Under the pieces are notes generated by a model, which made no database searches, had not been told where the DNA came from, and saw nothing but the letters and a program-made list of their open reading frames with translations. The position numbers and the translations under genes were made by a program. A stretch of 64,000 bases of DNA from Aptenodytes patagonicus (Eukaryota > Chordata > Aves > Sphenisciformes > Spheniscidae), in contig NC_134950.1 in assembly GCF_965638725.1 (NCBI RefSeq), positions 81,332,657 through 81,396,656 on the forward strand, given 5' to 3'. Shown here in pieces: positions 11,601 to 26,600 of the stretch (positions are counted from its first letter, which is position 1; each line of letters begins with the position of its first letter).

Positions 11601-14600
11601 CATTCAGCATGATAGATCCAAGCTCGTGTTTTAACTTCTATATTCTTGTTTGAATTGCAGTTCCTATGCATATTATTGCAGACTGTGTGAATTCTTTAAA
11701 TAATGGATAATCTGGTTCTTTCATAATCTTATGTGAGCCATAAAAGTAGTATCATTCTGTACCTTTTCTCACTGCCTCAGTCCCATTCTTCTGTTGCTAA
11801 TATTACAGCGTATCACATGTTTTCAGCTTCATTGATAAATTTGAGTGTTTGGAAGTCTGAATGTTAAGGTGAAACCACAGCAAAATTTGAATTTGAAAAC
11901 CAGTTTTCAGTTACCTTTGAACTATCCAACTGTAACACTACCACATGACTTCTGTCAGTTTCAATTCAAATGGTTTTGACAGATAATGCAAATAATAATT
12001 ATTCCACTTGCATTTCAGTCAAGATACAGTAACTACCCAGTACTACATTGCCTTTTATGTTAGATTCAACTAAAGAAGTTAGGCAACTTATGGTGAAGAA
12101 TGACTGTATCTTTATATAGTTCCCAGAGGATTCTTAATTACATTTTAACCGATAGTAGTAGAAATAAGTGAGGTCCTTTGGCTTGGTGGCAGGCTAGGCT
12201 CGTTATTTAGTATTGCCAACTTATTGACTGTTGAACAGGTAAAGTGGTTCTTGTGCTACGTATTTTTCTCATTAAATTTATTTGTGCTGATTTATTCTTT
12301 ACAGCTGCTGAACTTGGTTCTTCATGGTGCAGATACATAATTTAAAGTTTTTTAAACTGGCGAGTGTCTGCACTGTAGAAGCATGAAAAGTGTACTTTAC
12401 TAGTTTTGTACACTGGTAGAGAAAACTGAGACTGAGGAGCCAGATGGTTTAGTTTATGTATTTTCTGTTCCAAAAATCCTGTAATCCACCTTCCTTTTAT
12501 ATAATGAACCTCAGAATTTTCCATTTCTGCCAACAATTAATTAAACACATTAGACCATTTTTTAAATGATCAGCAGTGAAATGTACAATATTAACTCTGT
12601 CTTACCACTGTGAGGAGAACAGCATGTTTTATGTTGATCACAGCAGCGCTTTCAGGTTATTATTTTTAAATGCTACAGAGATGTATAAGAAATGTAAGAG
12701 AGATGTCATCTGCTTGCAGGTTTTTTGTTAAATGTTTTTTAAAAAGGCATTATATTGCTTCTGTTTGGAAGCTTTGCAAATTAAAAGCGATCCCCAGTTC
12801 TGGAGCTCCCTACAAGCGAATTAGCCACTTTCAAAATTGCATTCTGCTCCTAGGTCCTCTACGGAATTTAGTGTGCAAGACCAGAAAACTGCATTTCTGT
12901 GATTTACTAGTTATTAAGAAGAACTTTCTAGTTTTGTATGGGAAAAAAAAAAGACAAAAATGTGTAGTGTTTTCCTCAGGATATAGAAGAAAGAGGATGA
13001 GAAGTTCTAAATGAGCTGCACTTTATATGTGTGTTACTATTGATACTAGAAAGCTTATTCACTGCCCTTATCAACAGAGGTGTTCCTGCAGAATTTTAAT
13101 CGTTGACTGACAGCTGTTACCAGCACAGCTTGTAATGTACTTGCAGATTACGGACACATGAGAAAACATAATTGAATTACTGTGGCTTAACAAGTTACCA
13201 TTTCTCGTAGGAGCCTTGAAATTGGTAACAAGGGAACCTCTTTCTTCCCTGTATGCAGCCTCCACATTCAGCCTCTGGCAAAGGTCTCCTTACCCTCCTG
13301 TCACACAGTGGCCACTCCTCAGACTGAGCACCCTCAGCTGATAATGTTTTCTTCTTGGCTTTCCACATTGCACAGTGCTTTTTTTCTACCAGGCTGCACA
13401 CAATGGTAGCATATGTCGGGTACCTAGCACAGATTCCTCCAGCCCTCTTTACCCAGCGTCTCTTGTTTCATTGTTTCCCTTAAACCCAACACTCACACAG
13501 TTATGGTTTCCTTAGCTTCTCTTATCCCTCTTTATTTGGAAGATAATTTGGATGTCCAGTCTGGAAGCTGGATCTGGTTGTGGGAGCTGGGAAAGTGTCA
13601 CAGGTGCTGGAGAGAGAATGATAAGGCAGAGATGGGATTGCTGTATATACCAGTCATCCAAAACGAAGTTGGATCTGGCCTATAACCATGTCAGGTTTAA
13701 AGCACTTTCAGATAAGTTAATTCACCATGGGATGTGGTGGGATAAACGCATGTACATAATTACTATCTGTGCTTCAATGGACAGGCACTAAGTTGAGAAT
13801 AATAGTGCAGTAATACCAGCAACTCCCCTTTTAGTTTAGTTTGGTTTGCTTGTTAAGGCTGTTGCTGTCATTCTGTCAAAAATGCTCCTTTGCTAGTATA
13901 ACTTTTTGTGTATGGATTATTCATAAAATATTCCTAGTGCATATATTCTTTAAGTCCTTTACTATCTTTAAATTCTGTAACATCTTGTGACTTCTTTAGC
14001 ACCTGAACTACTAGGTTAGTTACTGTTTGGAAGGAAGGAAGGAAAGTAGAAGGTTCAACTTGCATCTTGGCAGGAGTACAAAGGAACTGATTTTTCTTTT
14101 GAATAATAACATCATTCTCTAAAAATGTTTAGTCATGTAGGCAAATGACTCAAATTCCAAATGCACACTTTGAAGCTAAATTTTACATGTTTTAAAATTC
14201 CTTCCTTTTCTTCAGTTCTTCAGGTTATGAATTAATGCAACTGTTTAAAAGAAAAAAAAGCTTTGGACTTTTTTGAATTATGTCAAGGTGCTTGTTCATT
14301 TTTAACTCGCATGTTTTCTTTCTGAGTTTTTAAAGAGCAACTACTTTATATTCTTTTCCTCCCCACATATGCACTTTCCTTTGTCAAGTGCTAGGATGCA
14401 CTTTTCTTGATGTCACACTAAACTCATAACCACTGACCCATGAAAGAAGGTGAGGCTGTATTTCCCAAGAGAAGATAGTTTTCAAAACTTCTCTGTAGAA
14501 GATAACATTAATATAAATATACAAATACGGAAGTAGACTAACCTGATCTTTAGCTGGAGATTGGGATGGGCTCACCCTCTGCTTCCTAAGCAGCTGCATT

Positions 14601-17600
14601 GCTAGTAAGTGGTCGACACGATGTCACAAGCTTAGTTAATACAAAGATTGTAAAATGGAAGGAAGCCGCATGGGTAGGATGTTCTTCAGTTTATAAATTA
14701 TTATAATCTGAAATAAGCTTTTGATTTATGCATGCAAAGTTATTAATTCAAGGCTTGCATGCACTTGGAACTCACTGTATTGTTGTAATCCTGGTTTGTT
14801 ACTGTTCTTCCTCTTTCTTGTTACTTGCCACCTTTGTTCACATGTAACTGTTAATAATGAAAGTTTGTTGGATCAGGAACTGTGTTCCTGTGAATTGTTT
14901 GGATGATTGAGCTCCTAAGCTATCCTATAGCACACTGAGATTCTCCACGTTAAATACTTAAGGTTTGGTTTTTTTAATTAATCCGTAAGCCTTGATATGT
15001 TTTTTGATCATCTTAAAACCTTCTGGATGTGACTAGCATATCTAGCTCAGTGTGAAAGAGTTCGTGGTTTATAGATTTTTTTAAGGCAAAGAAAAATGAG
15101 TATCACTCTGACATAATTGTAAAATATTAAATTATATACTCATATTTTTAAGTAACTTATGCAAAAACCGTTGCTTAGTAATTGCACGTTGTTTGTAGTA
15201 ACAATTTATTAAGTTCCAGACTTTTGGATCTTTAATTCTGTACAAAATGATCTGTAAGAATGAGTGACCCATTTTGTTGGGCCCGTCATTCGAAGTAATT
15301 AAGATTTTATTGAAGGATATAATGGGCTAATTTTTTTACCTGTTCATTTTGACAAACTTTAACACAGTAGTCCATAGCTTCAGCATTTCTAGAAAGACTA
15401 GTTTTGGAAAAACATAAACTTCTGAAACAAAATACTACATGCTGGCACAGAATTCAACATGTCTGCTGCCAGCTCCAGGGCGTGGAGTAAACATGCAGTT
15501 GAGGTACATATGAGTGTCTTCATATGTTTTGTTAGATCCGTGGCTTGCATGAGAAGGGGTAGCGTTCCTTCTCCTTTTACCTTAGCAGTCTGGAGTAAAG
15601 TCTGTGTATATCTCAAGAGTGTAAAACACAGAAACATAGAATGGTTTAGGTTGGAAGGGTCTTTGAAGATCATCTAGTCCAACCTAAAGAATAACTCGCA
15701 ACCCCTGTTTTACCAAACCAGTGCTTTAACCCATGAGCTATAAAACACACAGTTTTTACTTATGAATTATATAGTCAATTTCATGATCAGCACACAAGGA
15801 TGATTGAGGTGGCATATAAATGGCTTGCAAGTGTAATAGTAAACAGAAATATGGGTAAGAGGACTGTAAGCGTGGAGATTCTGTGAAGCAGGCTAAATGA
15901 TAGTTTTACCTAATCAAAGAAAGATGTTTTGCTTTCTTCCACACTAGGCATGCACCTGTTTAGGTTGGGCAAATAAACAGCCTGACTTGTATGAGAAAAG
16001 AGTGAGAAATGAAATAGGATCCAGTTGCATTGTGACAGCTGTGGAGAAAAATAAGACTTAAAAAAATTTGAGCCTTCATAATAAATAGTGGTAGGGGTTT
16101 TTTGATACAGCATATGTCAGAAGGGTGTTGCTTTTCTAGTGTCTTTCTGCAGCTCTGCTTCCCTCAGTGAAAAGTAAGATGATGCACCATAGGAAGGGAC
16201 TCGTGGGAGGCATGAAATCTGTAGGTGTAACATAAACCGGGAAAATACATTTAGGATCTTTATTTCCTTCTAGGGGGAAGATTTGCATTTTCAAAATGCT
16301 GCTAGCCAGTAACATGAAAATTACGGATAACTTTCCATTGTATTTCATACTAGTTCATAACGATCATATATCTGACTTCTCTGCAAATGTTTGCATGCTT
16401 CAGAAAGCATCCACTTTTTACCTTGTGGCGGAACTAGCCATAAATGGGGGAGATAAACATATTTAAACCTGTACAACCTGTTCTCATTCATTGGGAGTAA
16501 GCCCTTAGGAGACAGGGAGAGTCCTGGACCATTGCTTTGGGACTAGTTACACATTGCTGATGATTCGTTGCGGAGGTGGGTTTGTACAGGGATTCTACTG
16601 CTGGTCTGGAACAGGAAAGAGGAGCAAGAGAATTTCGGGATTAGGAAGAGCCTGGTGTTCTCTCTGTATTGGTCTTTTTTTTTCTGTTGTGCAGCTGGCA
16701 TTTATAACTACAGAGAGTACCAGTGCTCCTGATGTTGCTCCTTCTTTTTTTTCTTCTTTTTTTTTCTTTTTTTAATACAAGCAATAAAAGAAGTCTGAGA
16801 CTATCCAGGTTTGCTAATGTTTATAATTATCATTACATATTACATTATCATAACAGAACATACAGGTATTAAAAAAGCCCCTGTTATTGCTCAGGTACTG
16901 CTCAGATGAGAGCTCCTTTCTGTACTGCCCATGTCGTGACTAAATATCTCTCATATCTCCTTGCAAGGGAAATTGTGCAGACAGTATTGTTTTCATTTGG
17001 ATTAAGTTTTTGTACTTTGAAAAGATTGGGAAAGAGACGTTAAATTGAAAGTGTGAGTTTGTTTTATTTCTTTGTAAGTTTGGTGGGAATTACAGCGTTC
17101 AGGTTCAGCAGATTGTCTGTCCCTATTGTGTTTTTCAAAGTACAGTTGTGTGATGTTTGTACTAAATAGCCTCTGAGGAAATGGGAATGATGAGAAAGCT
17201 TCCTGTAATAAACTTAAAGGTATCACTTTGGTAAGATAGAGCACTGGGAACTTTTTTCCACTTTCCTGTTCTGGATTTTTTTGTCAGCTGAAATCTATTG
17301 ACAAACTGTTTCCCTGAAAACTACTAATCATTATTGTCTGCTTTCTTCCTTATTTTTTCTAGGAGAAGTAAAATTTCTAAAGACAGCCTTGTGTTTTTCC
17401 TACCTTATTTGTGTCAGTGTAATAGCAGATTTTTGTCCTGAGCTGTCTGCTTTGGAGAAGCAAAATTAATACTTGTGTTCTTGAAAAAGTTAGGCTTATG
17501 GGGGAGGGTGGTGTGTGTGGAACAAAAACCCACCCCCATAAAACAACCAGCCAAACATGGCCTGGACAGCTCAAAGAAGTTGAACTAAAGCTATGAAAGC

Positions 17601-20600
17601 TCCCTTATGCTCAGCCAAAGTCTGTTTGAATTTCATGCTGTAATAGAAAAAACTATGGCTTTAATTGGCCTCTAGTAGAGCGATTTTTATTTGGAGGAAC
17701 TACGGTAAATAATGCAGGAAATTGGTTTCTCAAGCTGATTTAGGAAAGATTACTGGGGTGGGAATTAAGGGATGGAGGAAGGATGAGGAGGACAAGTGTG
17801 TGAAAGGGAATGAAGAGGATGTATACCGCGGTGGCAGGGGTCAAAGCCTCAGGCCTCACAGTGGTAGTAGGGAGTGGATAAAAGGGGGTGGAATGTGGAG
17901 AGAAAATAGTGGTAGATGACAGGCACAAGTGGGGGAAAATCCCTGACAGCAAGCTTCAGTGCTGCAGTGTGCTTGCACACCAGGGGTTCCTGTCATGCTA
18001 GGAATTTTTGCATTTCACCTACCCGAATGCTGTAGGACATAGAAGGACTTTATCTTATCATCATGGTATAAAGCTTCTAGTGGTAGAAGCTTTATGTATT
18101 TTGAGGTGTGGCAAAGCAGAAGAAAAACAGCAGTCTCCCCCTCCATCCCCTGCACCCCCAGCTCCTGAAATCATCAAAAATCACCAAATTGTTAGAATTT
18201 GGGGGATGCAGCTTGTCTTCTCTGAGTGTGCATTTATTTGAATGCTCACTTGTAATCCTAAAGCCTTTAGAAAAATGAGTATGTAAAGGTGCTAACATTT
18301 ATAACCACTTCAGCTTTACTGAGTTGGGGGCGGCATCCTTATTTACAGTCCCCTGTGTGAGTGTTCAGTAATTCCTGAAAGATGGCTTTTTTTTTAATTT
18401 CAAACCCTCCCAACTTCCCCCTAACAAATAAATCATTAATGCAGAGTTAGTTTTCCTTGTAGCCTCTTTTGCAGTTCCAAAGTGTTGATCAAAATATTTT
18501 TTTTAAATGAAAAAAATAAGCTGCAAAGTATCTGCTGAGTTCAATTTTGTCTGAGTGATACCATAAATGTGTAACAAATATACTCTAGGTACGTATTCTT
18601 GTAGAACCCTTAACAAAGGTCTGCTTGTCTCCTCTCATAATTTTCCAGAATGTTTGTTCAGTGTGAGCTGAGAGATCGTTAGTAAGTCTTCAACTGGCAT
18701 TTTCTATGGTACTACCAAATTGTATACTAAATCGGTTTCTGTAATAAGAAAATTGTAAATTGGTAGACAGTGTCAAAATATTTGTCCTGCTTTCAATTTA
18801 CTGCTCTATGTTTTCACAGCTACACTTCCCTAGTGTTATATTTTTAGTCCCTTTTTTCTGAATTCCAGTTCCTTGCCAGATACCTGACAACTAAGAACCT
18901 TTGAAATGTAAAACCAGTTGCTATTTGTCTTATGGTTGCTGTTTTGTTGTTACTTTGTGTCAAATATAATCCACGTGTTGTTGAAATGCACCAAACTCTC
19001 CACATTCTTTGGCTACTCCTGCATGTTGATACTGCTTTTCTATGTTCTGGAGTTCTCTTTACAATACAGAAACTTACGGAAGTAACCCTGGAGAGAAGAG
19101 GGGTTTTCCCCTATAGAGGCTTCCTCTCTGAGATTAGTAAAAGGATGATTAGGAATGTAGGTAAAGGTAGCAGGGATGTTCATTAGAGAAAAGGGGGGAT
19201 GCAGATAGATTGCATGAAGCTGTGTTTCTCAGAGTTCTAAGTCAAAGGATTGTCCATGAGAGGGAAGGAAAACTTGTCTCTAGTAGTTCTTATAAAAATT
19301 GAGTTCCCTTATGTAGTTAAAAGTATGTGAGGTTTTAAAAAATAGTCCATTAATTAAATGTGTTAAAGTCTTCAAGCTCAGCTGTTTCCAACATAAACAT
19401 ACAGGCAGCAATGTCTCTGTGCAACTCCTAACTGTAGTTTATCTTCTTTATTCAAATCTGTTATCGATACTGTGCATTACCACTTCTTGGCATCCATGTA
19501 AGTGTGTAGAAGCTAACTAAATGTAATGAAGTTGTTAGAGGTAGATGTTTTCTAATTGTTTGCAAAAGAAGAAGGCCTGTTGCTGTTTTTCTTGGCTTTT
19601 GAGTAGAGATAGGTTTATGTAATATATAGCTGTTGAATTTAAAAAGTCAAGAAAATGTACTATTATGAAAATGTCTATACAGGCTGAGAGATTTGCATCG
19701 TATTCTGTAATAGGAGTGACCTTAGAAGAAATCTTGCATGGTATGAAAAAAGATATCTATTGAAAGTAAAAGTCATTCTGTGTAAATTTCAATGTCTGTA
19801 GATACTTGATCAGTTCCCTTCAGTTTTCCTGTCTGTGTGGTACTTTCATTTTGCTGATTTTTTTTTTTTTTTTGTGCTGTTGGATAGCAAGTGGAATCTA
19901 AATTATCTAGCACAAACAAATTGACAGTATGCAAAATTGCTAATTGCTCTTGTTCCTTGTGCTCTTTCCTTGAACTAGGTTTATAAGTAACAGACAGGGG
20001 TATCTTTGAGGTAGTGCTAAGTGGGAGGGCTACTGAATTTAGAATCTGCTTTTGCTTGCAGGCTTGAGCTTATTTTGAGATAATCAGAGTTTACAGTTGA
20101 TAAAGCTGTTAAGAAAACTTCTCTAAGTCAAAAACTAGCATGGATTTTATTAATTTTCCCATTCCACTCAGTACACAATGTAACAAATATGTGGATGTGA
20201 AGTTTTTTTGTTATTTGTTTGGGGTCATCTCTTGGGAATCTATAAAATATGCTTATTCTTCTAGTAAGCTTTTGTCAAATACAAGCATTTTGTAGTTGGC
20301 AGGACTTTTACATAAATGCTTCTTTAAAGGAAGAACTGTTTCATAAGTGCCTTTTCTACACAGTTTATTCCCCAGATATGCCTTCACGGCTTCCAATCCA
20401 AGACATCTTTGCTGGACTGGTTACGAGTATTGGCACAGCAATACGATACTGGTTTCATTATACACTTGTGGCCTTTGCATGGTTGGGAGTAGTACCTCTT
20501 ACTGCATGTAAGTATTAATTTTTTGTACTGTAATGCTCTTATAGGCAGGAAAATATGTCACTTCCTGCAACAAAGTTTTGTGAAACCATTGTTGGTTTAT

Positions 20601-23600
20601 TTAATAAAATAAATCATAAATTCAAAGACATTATTTCACTTATTTTCACTTGGAGGTTCTAGCTATTTGACTCTTAAGCCAGTAGTGCAATGCAGGAAGG
20701 TGTTAAGAGATAGGAGAAAATGCATAAAAGGGCTTTTAAACTTCTTATTCCAATAAAATGCCTCTTTTCAGTTATCGTCTTTGAAATCTACATGGAAGTT
20801 TTTATTTGATATCATATATTAATATTAGATTAGAAGAATTGTCCTGTTTTTTTCTAACCATCTATAAATGAAAGTGCAGCATTTTTTGGTACGAAAAGTT
20901 AAATTCCTTTATAGTCATACATAAATTAATTAGTAAGACTCTACTACTATAAGTAGTAAAGGAATTGAACAGAAAAAGAGAGCACACATTTAAATTACTG
21001 TAGTATCCAGTTTGAAATTCACTTTTCAAATATAAATGGAAAGAGAACTATTGATGTTTCAACAAGCTAAAAATATAGAGAAGATGAAAAAAGACGAAAG
21101 GGATATAGTGTTCAGTCACGGAAATGATTGGAAGTGCATCTTTACAAACAGTAATATACCCCTTGAACAGAAGGGCAGGGAGCCAGTAAATGCATCTCCC
21201 TAGACAGTTTGTCAATATGTTCTGTGCTTTTATTTGTAGCTGGCACTGGCTTAGTTTGAGAATAGCACAATACTGGCATCAGCTGTAAAAGAGCGATCCT
21301 GTTTCTGCAGCCTGTCCTTCCTGTGCAAGAAAAAGAGCTTTTCTGGGCATGGAGTAAACGATTTACATTGAAACTAAAATATATTTTAAATTTCTTCCTT
21401 GGGTTTTTAGATGAATCTTGGTTTTCTACCATTGTCTTTCGAAATGCGAATGTCATACACTTTTCTTACTAAAACTTCTAAAGGACAGCAAAATCATATT
21501 CAATAGATTAAGGTAGTTATGTTTCATAACTGTCTGAAAACCTGATGCTGGCTCTTCAGTAATACTGAAATGTTACCAGAAGTCACCACCTACAACTTAG
21601 TTCTGGGTTTTTTGTTTTTTTGTTTTTTACAAATGTCATTTTTGGTTTTTAATACTCATTTACTAAGCCAACATAACTGACTTATGATTTTGATTTATGA
21701 GTGACTGTTTTTTTTACTTTGTCTTAATTTCTGTTTCTAACATTGTACATGTACCCCTGTTTATGGATTCCTTTAAGAATTAATGTACTGTGAAGGGCAA
21801 CATATTTGCACAGGAAGATATCCAATGTGATAGAGCCATTCAGTCGAACAAACCTTGAAAAATCCATTTACTTTGGAAATCTGTCAGGATCTGTCTCGTG
21901 GATGTGATTTTGTGTAGGTCTTGTCTTGTTACATTAAATGCCTTTAATGTAATCTTTAATTTTCTGTAATACATAAATACTTTTTAGTGTAATCTTTTGC
22001 CTTCCCTGTTTCTGTCATATGGCTCACATAATTGTGTGGCTGGCTTCACAAGGAAGTATTCTTCTCATTATTTTATATCTGGAAGAAAAAGGTGCAGCAT
22101 AAAAACTCATCAAACATACCAAAGGAGATGTATGGTTGAATAAATCTGTCTTCCAGATTAACGTGCTAATCATGCAGTTATCCCATTGTGGGATAAATTC
22201 TACATTCTTTTTTTGTAATTTCACTTCTTTATTGCATACCCATCTTATATAGTTGAGTAAAAGGAATTTATCTCTCTGTGCATACCCTCAGCCTAATCCC
22301 AGCAGGCTCTGATATGCTGTTGCTATTCTGTTAGCACAAAGCATATTTACATTAGTGGATGAAAAAAGCTAGTTATACAATTTGCTATGATCTGTTCAGA
22401 GAAGTAGGATTAACTGGGCCAATTTAATCTAAAGTGGTTTTATTCTCTGTGATAATTCTATTTAGCTGCATGGTTCCTAGAGTGAAATACCCAAGGTACC
22501 TGTACAGTACGTGGGGTAAGAAAGAGGTGTACACACTGAGTAAAGTGAATGTGTACACTAAGGCAGTAGGAAATGCTAGAGTGGGAGTTGGGTTGTCTGA
22601 AGTGCTTCCTTTACCTCAAATTTTAGAAATCACTGTTCACACACCGATATGGCACATGAATGTATTTTTATGGAGTGATTCAGTTACCATTTTTTAAAAA
22701 AAGCAATATAGCTTTTTATTATAAAAGCAATTATAGCTTCTATAGCCAAGAGAATGGTTGTATACATGTTTCATGTAATTGTGTAGTGGTTAAAATTGTA
22801 GAGATGTGTAACAGAACTACTTAAATTGGCATGAGTAAAGTATGAGTGGAATTGTGTATGTGAGCATCAGAAGAACCAGCAGAAGAATGGCTAAAAGGAG
22901 TATTTGCTGTTTGCCAAAGAGCACTGTATATGTGATTTCATTCAAATCAAGAGGAAAAACCAACAGACTAAATATAAGGTGTCAAGAAGATGAAGAACAG
23001 GGTTGGAGTTATAAGATATCCAGATAAGGAAAACAGAAGAACTGTGAATTTTGCCTCAGGCTTAAGAGGGATGAAACAAAACAATGAGGCAAAGATCCCA
23101 AATGGCATCCAGTCATGAAGAGTATGAAAGGCAAGTCTAAAATCAGTTCGTAAATGCCAGTGGAGAAGAATCAAGAGATATGATGAGGATTACTAGCTGA
23201 TGTTCTTTGTCTTCAGTGTTGCCCGCAAGTGATCCTGTCCAGACCACTTGGGCATACATGTCTTAGTGCTTGTAGGAGACTGAGCAAGTGAAATGCATAG
23301 AGATCAGTTTGCTTAGAGATTTTGTGTAATAAAATCCCCTTCCTATTCCATAAAATCTCACAATGAGTTTTGTTACACTGGTTTCCTACCAATGTAGTGT
23401 AATCAGGAGTTATGAGGCTTGCATTCTTTGACCTTTTTAGCCTGGCAGAGTTCACAGTGGTATCTTGCCCCTTTGAAGTTCCCCCACCATGTAGCTAGAT
23501 ACTAGGCAGAGGCAAACTATTGAAACTCACTGGCAGCAGAGGATCGGTATCATCTTGCTAAATTTGATTCAGTGACTGTTCAGTATAAAATGTGGAAGTA

Positions 23601-26600
23601 GTACTGACTACAATGAGACCAAACATTTTCATTAGATCTGCTACAGCCATTGTCTCTTGTGTTCTAACTTACTCTAGACCTTTGAATTTTGTATTACTAT
23701 TTTGTATTACTTTCTGCCCAATGTCAGAACTTCAGTGGGAGAGGTGGATTGCACTGGGGGTATAAGTGTTAACTTCTTCCAAGTGCTAGATTATGTCTTA
23801 TATAAGATGAGCATAAACAGTAGACCTTTGGGGCATTTCTGGTGGATTGATTCATGAGATGTAGAAACATAAACTTTTTATAAGGTTTAACCAAGAGGTA
23901 ATAACTGAGCTATTTATTCTAGGTCCCAGAAACCATAGTGTGCCAGTGTATACTTGGGTACCTATGCCTGCCTAAAGGGTGGAATGAGAATCTTAAGAAT
24001 TGCATTTCTGGGTATGGGTGCCTTAATTCTTCCCTCATGCTATTCTGAGCATCTGTGTCATCTTCCTATGGATCTGAACCTAATTTTCTGAAGTAGACTA
24101 TAAACACTGATAACCTACTTTTAAGACTATGTGACTGAAGAATCGTGGTAAAAAGCTAACATTAACTAGCATCAAGTAATAATCCATAAAACAATTATTT
24201 AAAACAGATAATGAAATGGTGAGGCTCCTTGCTACAAGATATCATAATATCAAAAGTTTATACGGGGGGAAAAAATCCATCAAGGATTAATTAGCACTGA
24301 GATACTATGGCACAGGAACTGAGCTGCTTTGCATGAAGCATATGAGAATGTACTGAGGAAGTATTGCTGCAAGTATCTTTAACCTGTTTCCATATTATTC
24401 CTTAGGCATCTGTTGGCGTGACCAGTGCTGGAGACAGGTCTAGATGAATCTTGGGTCTAACCTAGTATGGCAGTTCTTACACTTTGACTGTATATTTTGT
24501 CAAGAATGTTCAGCTAAAATAAATACAACTTTGTTCCATGTGGTTTTGTATGGTCTTAAGTTCTGTTAGTTCACTGGAAGTTGAGATTTTTTTTTCCTTG
24601 TCATAAATTTAGTTAGGGCACCAGGTGAAAAGAGGGTACCTATGGTCCTTTCCAAGTGAGGCTATAACCAAAATTGAATTTATACCACACTTCTGTTTCT
24701 TCACGCAGGTCGTATCTACAAGTGCTTGTTTACTGGCTCTGTGAGCTCACTACTGACACTGCCATTAGATATTCTGTCAACGTAAGTACTTAAACAGTTT
24801 GATACAAATAACTTTTCTAGTCAGATTACCGTGAAAATGGTTGCTTTGGAACTTAGTGTCCCTTTCTTCCAATTATGCTTGTTATCTTCCATCATCTTAT
24901 ACGAGCAGCTGCCCGTTACCCTTTGCATAACAAGATGTATGGCCAACAGTATACAGTAGAAATTATTTCACTTCGAAGTTCTGTTATTCAGGATCTTTGG
25001 AGATGGAAAACTGACTTTACAAAATGGGCCCTGGTTAATTAAGATTTGTATTTGATGTCAAGGAAACTTACGCTGCAAAGTTACACTTAACTTAGGAAAT
25101 TAATTTCCTACAGTTTAAATCAGATGCCACACAGTAGACTATTAATATATATTACTAATAATATTAATGTCACATTCTGTTTGCTTTGTTACATTTACAT
25201 ATTTTGAATTTAATTTTATCCATCTTGAGCCTCTTAGGTGATAGGGATTTTTTTTTATCAGGTTGCCTTCTAGCTGGCACTTAGATTTTAATGCTTCAGT
25301 CACCATATCCTATTGAATACTGTCTATCTTTGTCTTTTTTAAATCAATATTACTTAAAGAATCAGTAAATACCAACACAACAGAGTTTCAGGCTGGTTCT
25401 TTTTTTCATTATCTTGAACCTGAGGAACTGAAACTCAGTTTGAGTAGAATCAGTTGCAAGTCAAGCAAATTTTGAATTAATGTCCTGCGTGGTTCAGCTA
25501 AGTCATCTCAGTTGGGCTATTTGATTTGAGACATCAGGTCATGTTACGTTTAATTAATTTTTATTAATGGAGGGAGATGCTTGCTTGAGATTAATAACAG
25601 TATTTTTCCTGTTATCTCCCTGTAAGTGTAGATTTTATTTTTATTTTTGTGAGAAGAATCTGAAACAACTGAACGTAGAGCACCTCGTGTCTTTTACAGT
25701 TTAGGGAGAAAATAAAGGACTCGAGTATGTGTCAGATTTTAATGGCATGTGAAGCTGTGCTTTGACATGTATTTCTTTGGCAGAGTCAACTTTAATAGCA
25801 TCTTGTGTCATCTTTTCATTTTGGACTTCTTGTCCCCATGGTATTCACTGTGTTGTGCAGGCACAAGTGTTCATGCAGCTGCGTGGAGAGCCAGACTGAT
25901 AGTTCGTTGGGGATGGCAGAGTACTGTGGTGGCATATTTCTTACTTATTTTAAAGAACATATTGTAGTTGGTTACCTGAGCAAGCTCACTGTGGTCAAGG
26001 AGTAGTGCAAGGGTGGAAACAAGTGGGAGGGTGTACCTGGAATTAGGGAAGGGGGTTGCTTAAGCCAATTTAAGTACCTCTTGCATTGCATGAAATCCTA
26101 GTTTCAGTTGGCTAACTGAACTTTGTTTTGCTGCTGCTTTACAGTTATGTATGACTTGATAGGTTAGGATTTTTAAAGTATAGAGATAATATCTGAGGTA
26201 AAAGACTACCCAAAATGTAGAGCAATCGAAGGCAAACCCTGCAGTTCCATTCTTTTGGTTAAGGTAGCTCAGCAGATAAAATGTTTCGGTGGACTGGATT
26301 TCATAGAATCATAGAATCATTAAGGTTGGAAAAGACTTCTAAGATCATCGAGTCCAACTGTCAACCCAACACCACCATGCCCACTAAACCATGTCCCTAA
26401 GTGCCTCATCTACACATCTTTTAAGTACTTCCAGGGATGGTGACTCAACCACTTCCCTGGGCAGCCTGTTCCAATGTTTCACCACTCTTTCAGTAAAGAA
26501 ATTTTTCCCCATGTCCAATCTAAACCTCCCCTGGCGCAACTGGAGGCCATTTCCTCTCGTCCTATCGCTAGTTACTTGGGAGAAGAGACCGACACCCACC

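Larger units (their letters stand above)
11523..20363 (+). other. MARCHF6: MARCHF6 intron 3 (8.8 kb)
   Basis: The longest intron. It holds a short antisense CR1 remnant near 15630-15730, a purine-rich stretch at 17722-17940 and several poly(T) tracts (for example 19858-19873). Short open frames on both strands resemble nothing I know and are not supported by splice sites. No RNA gene was recognised. Confidence 0.65.

Noticed and set aside
17722..17952. Opposing open frames in the purine-rich stretch
   Set aside because: Low-complexity composition explains long frames on both strands.
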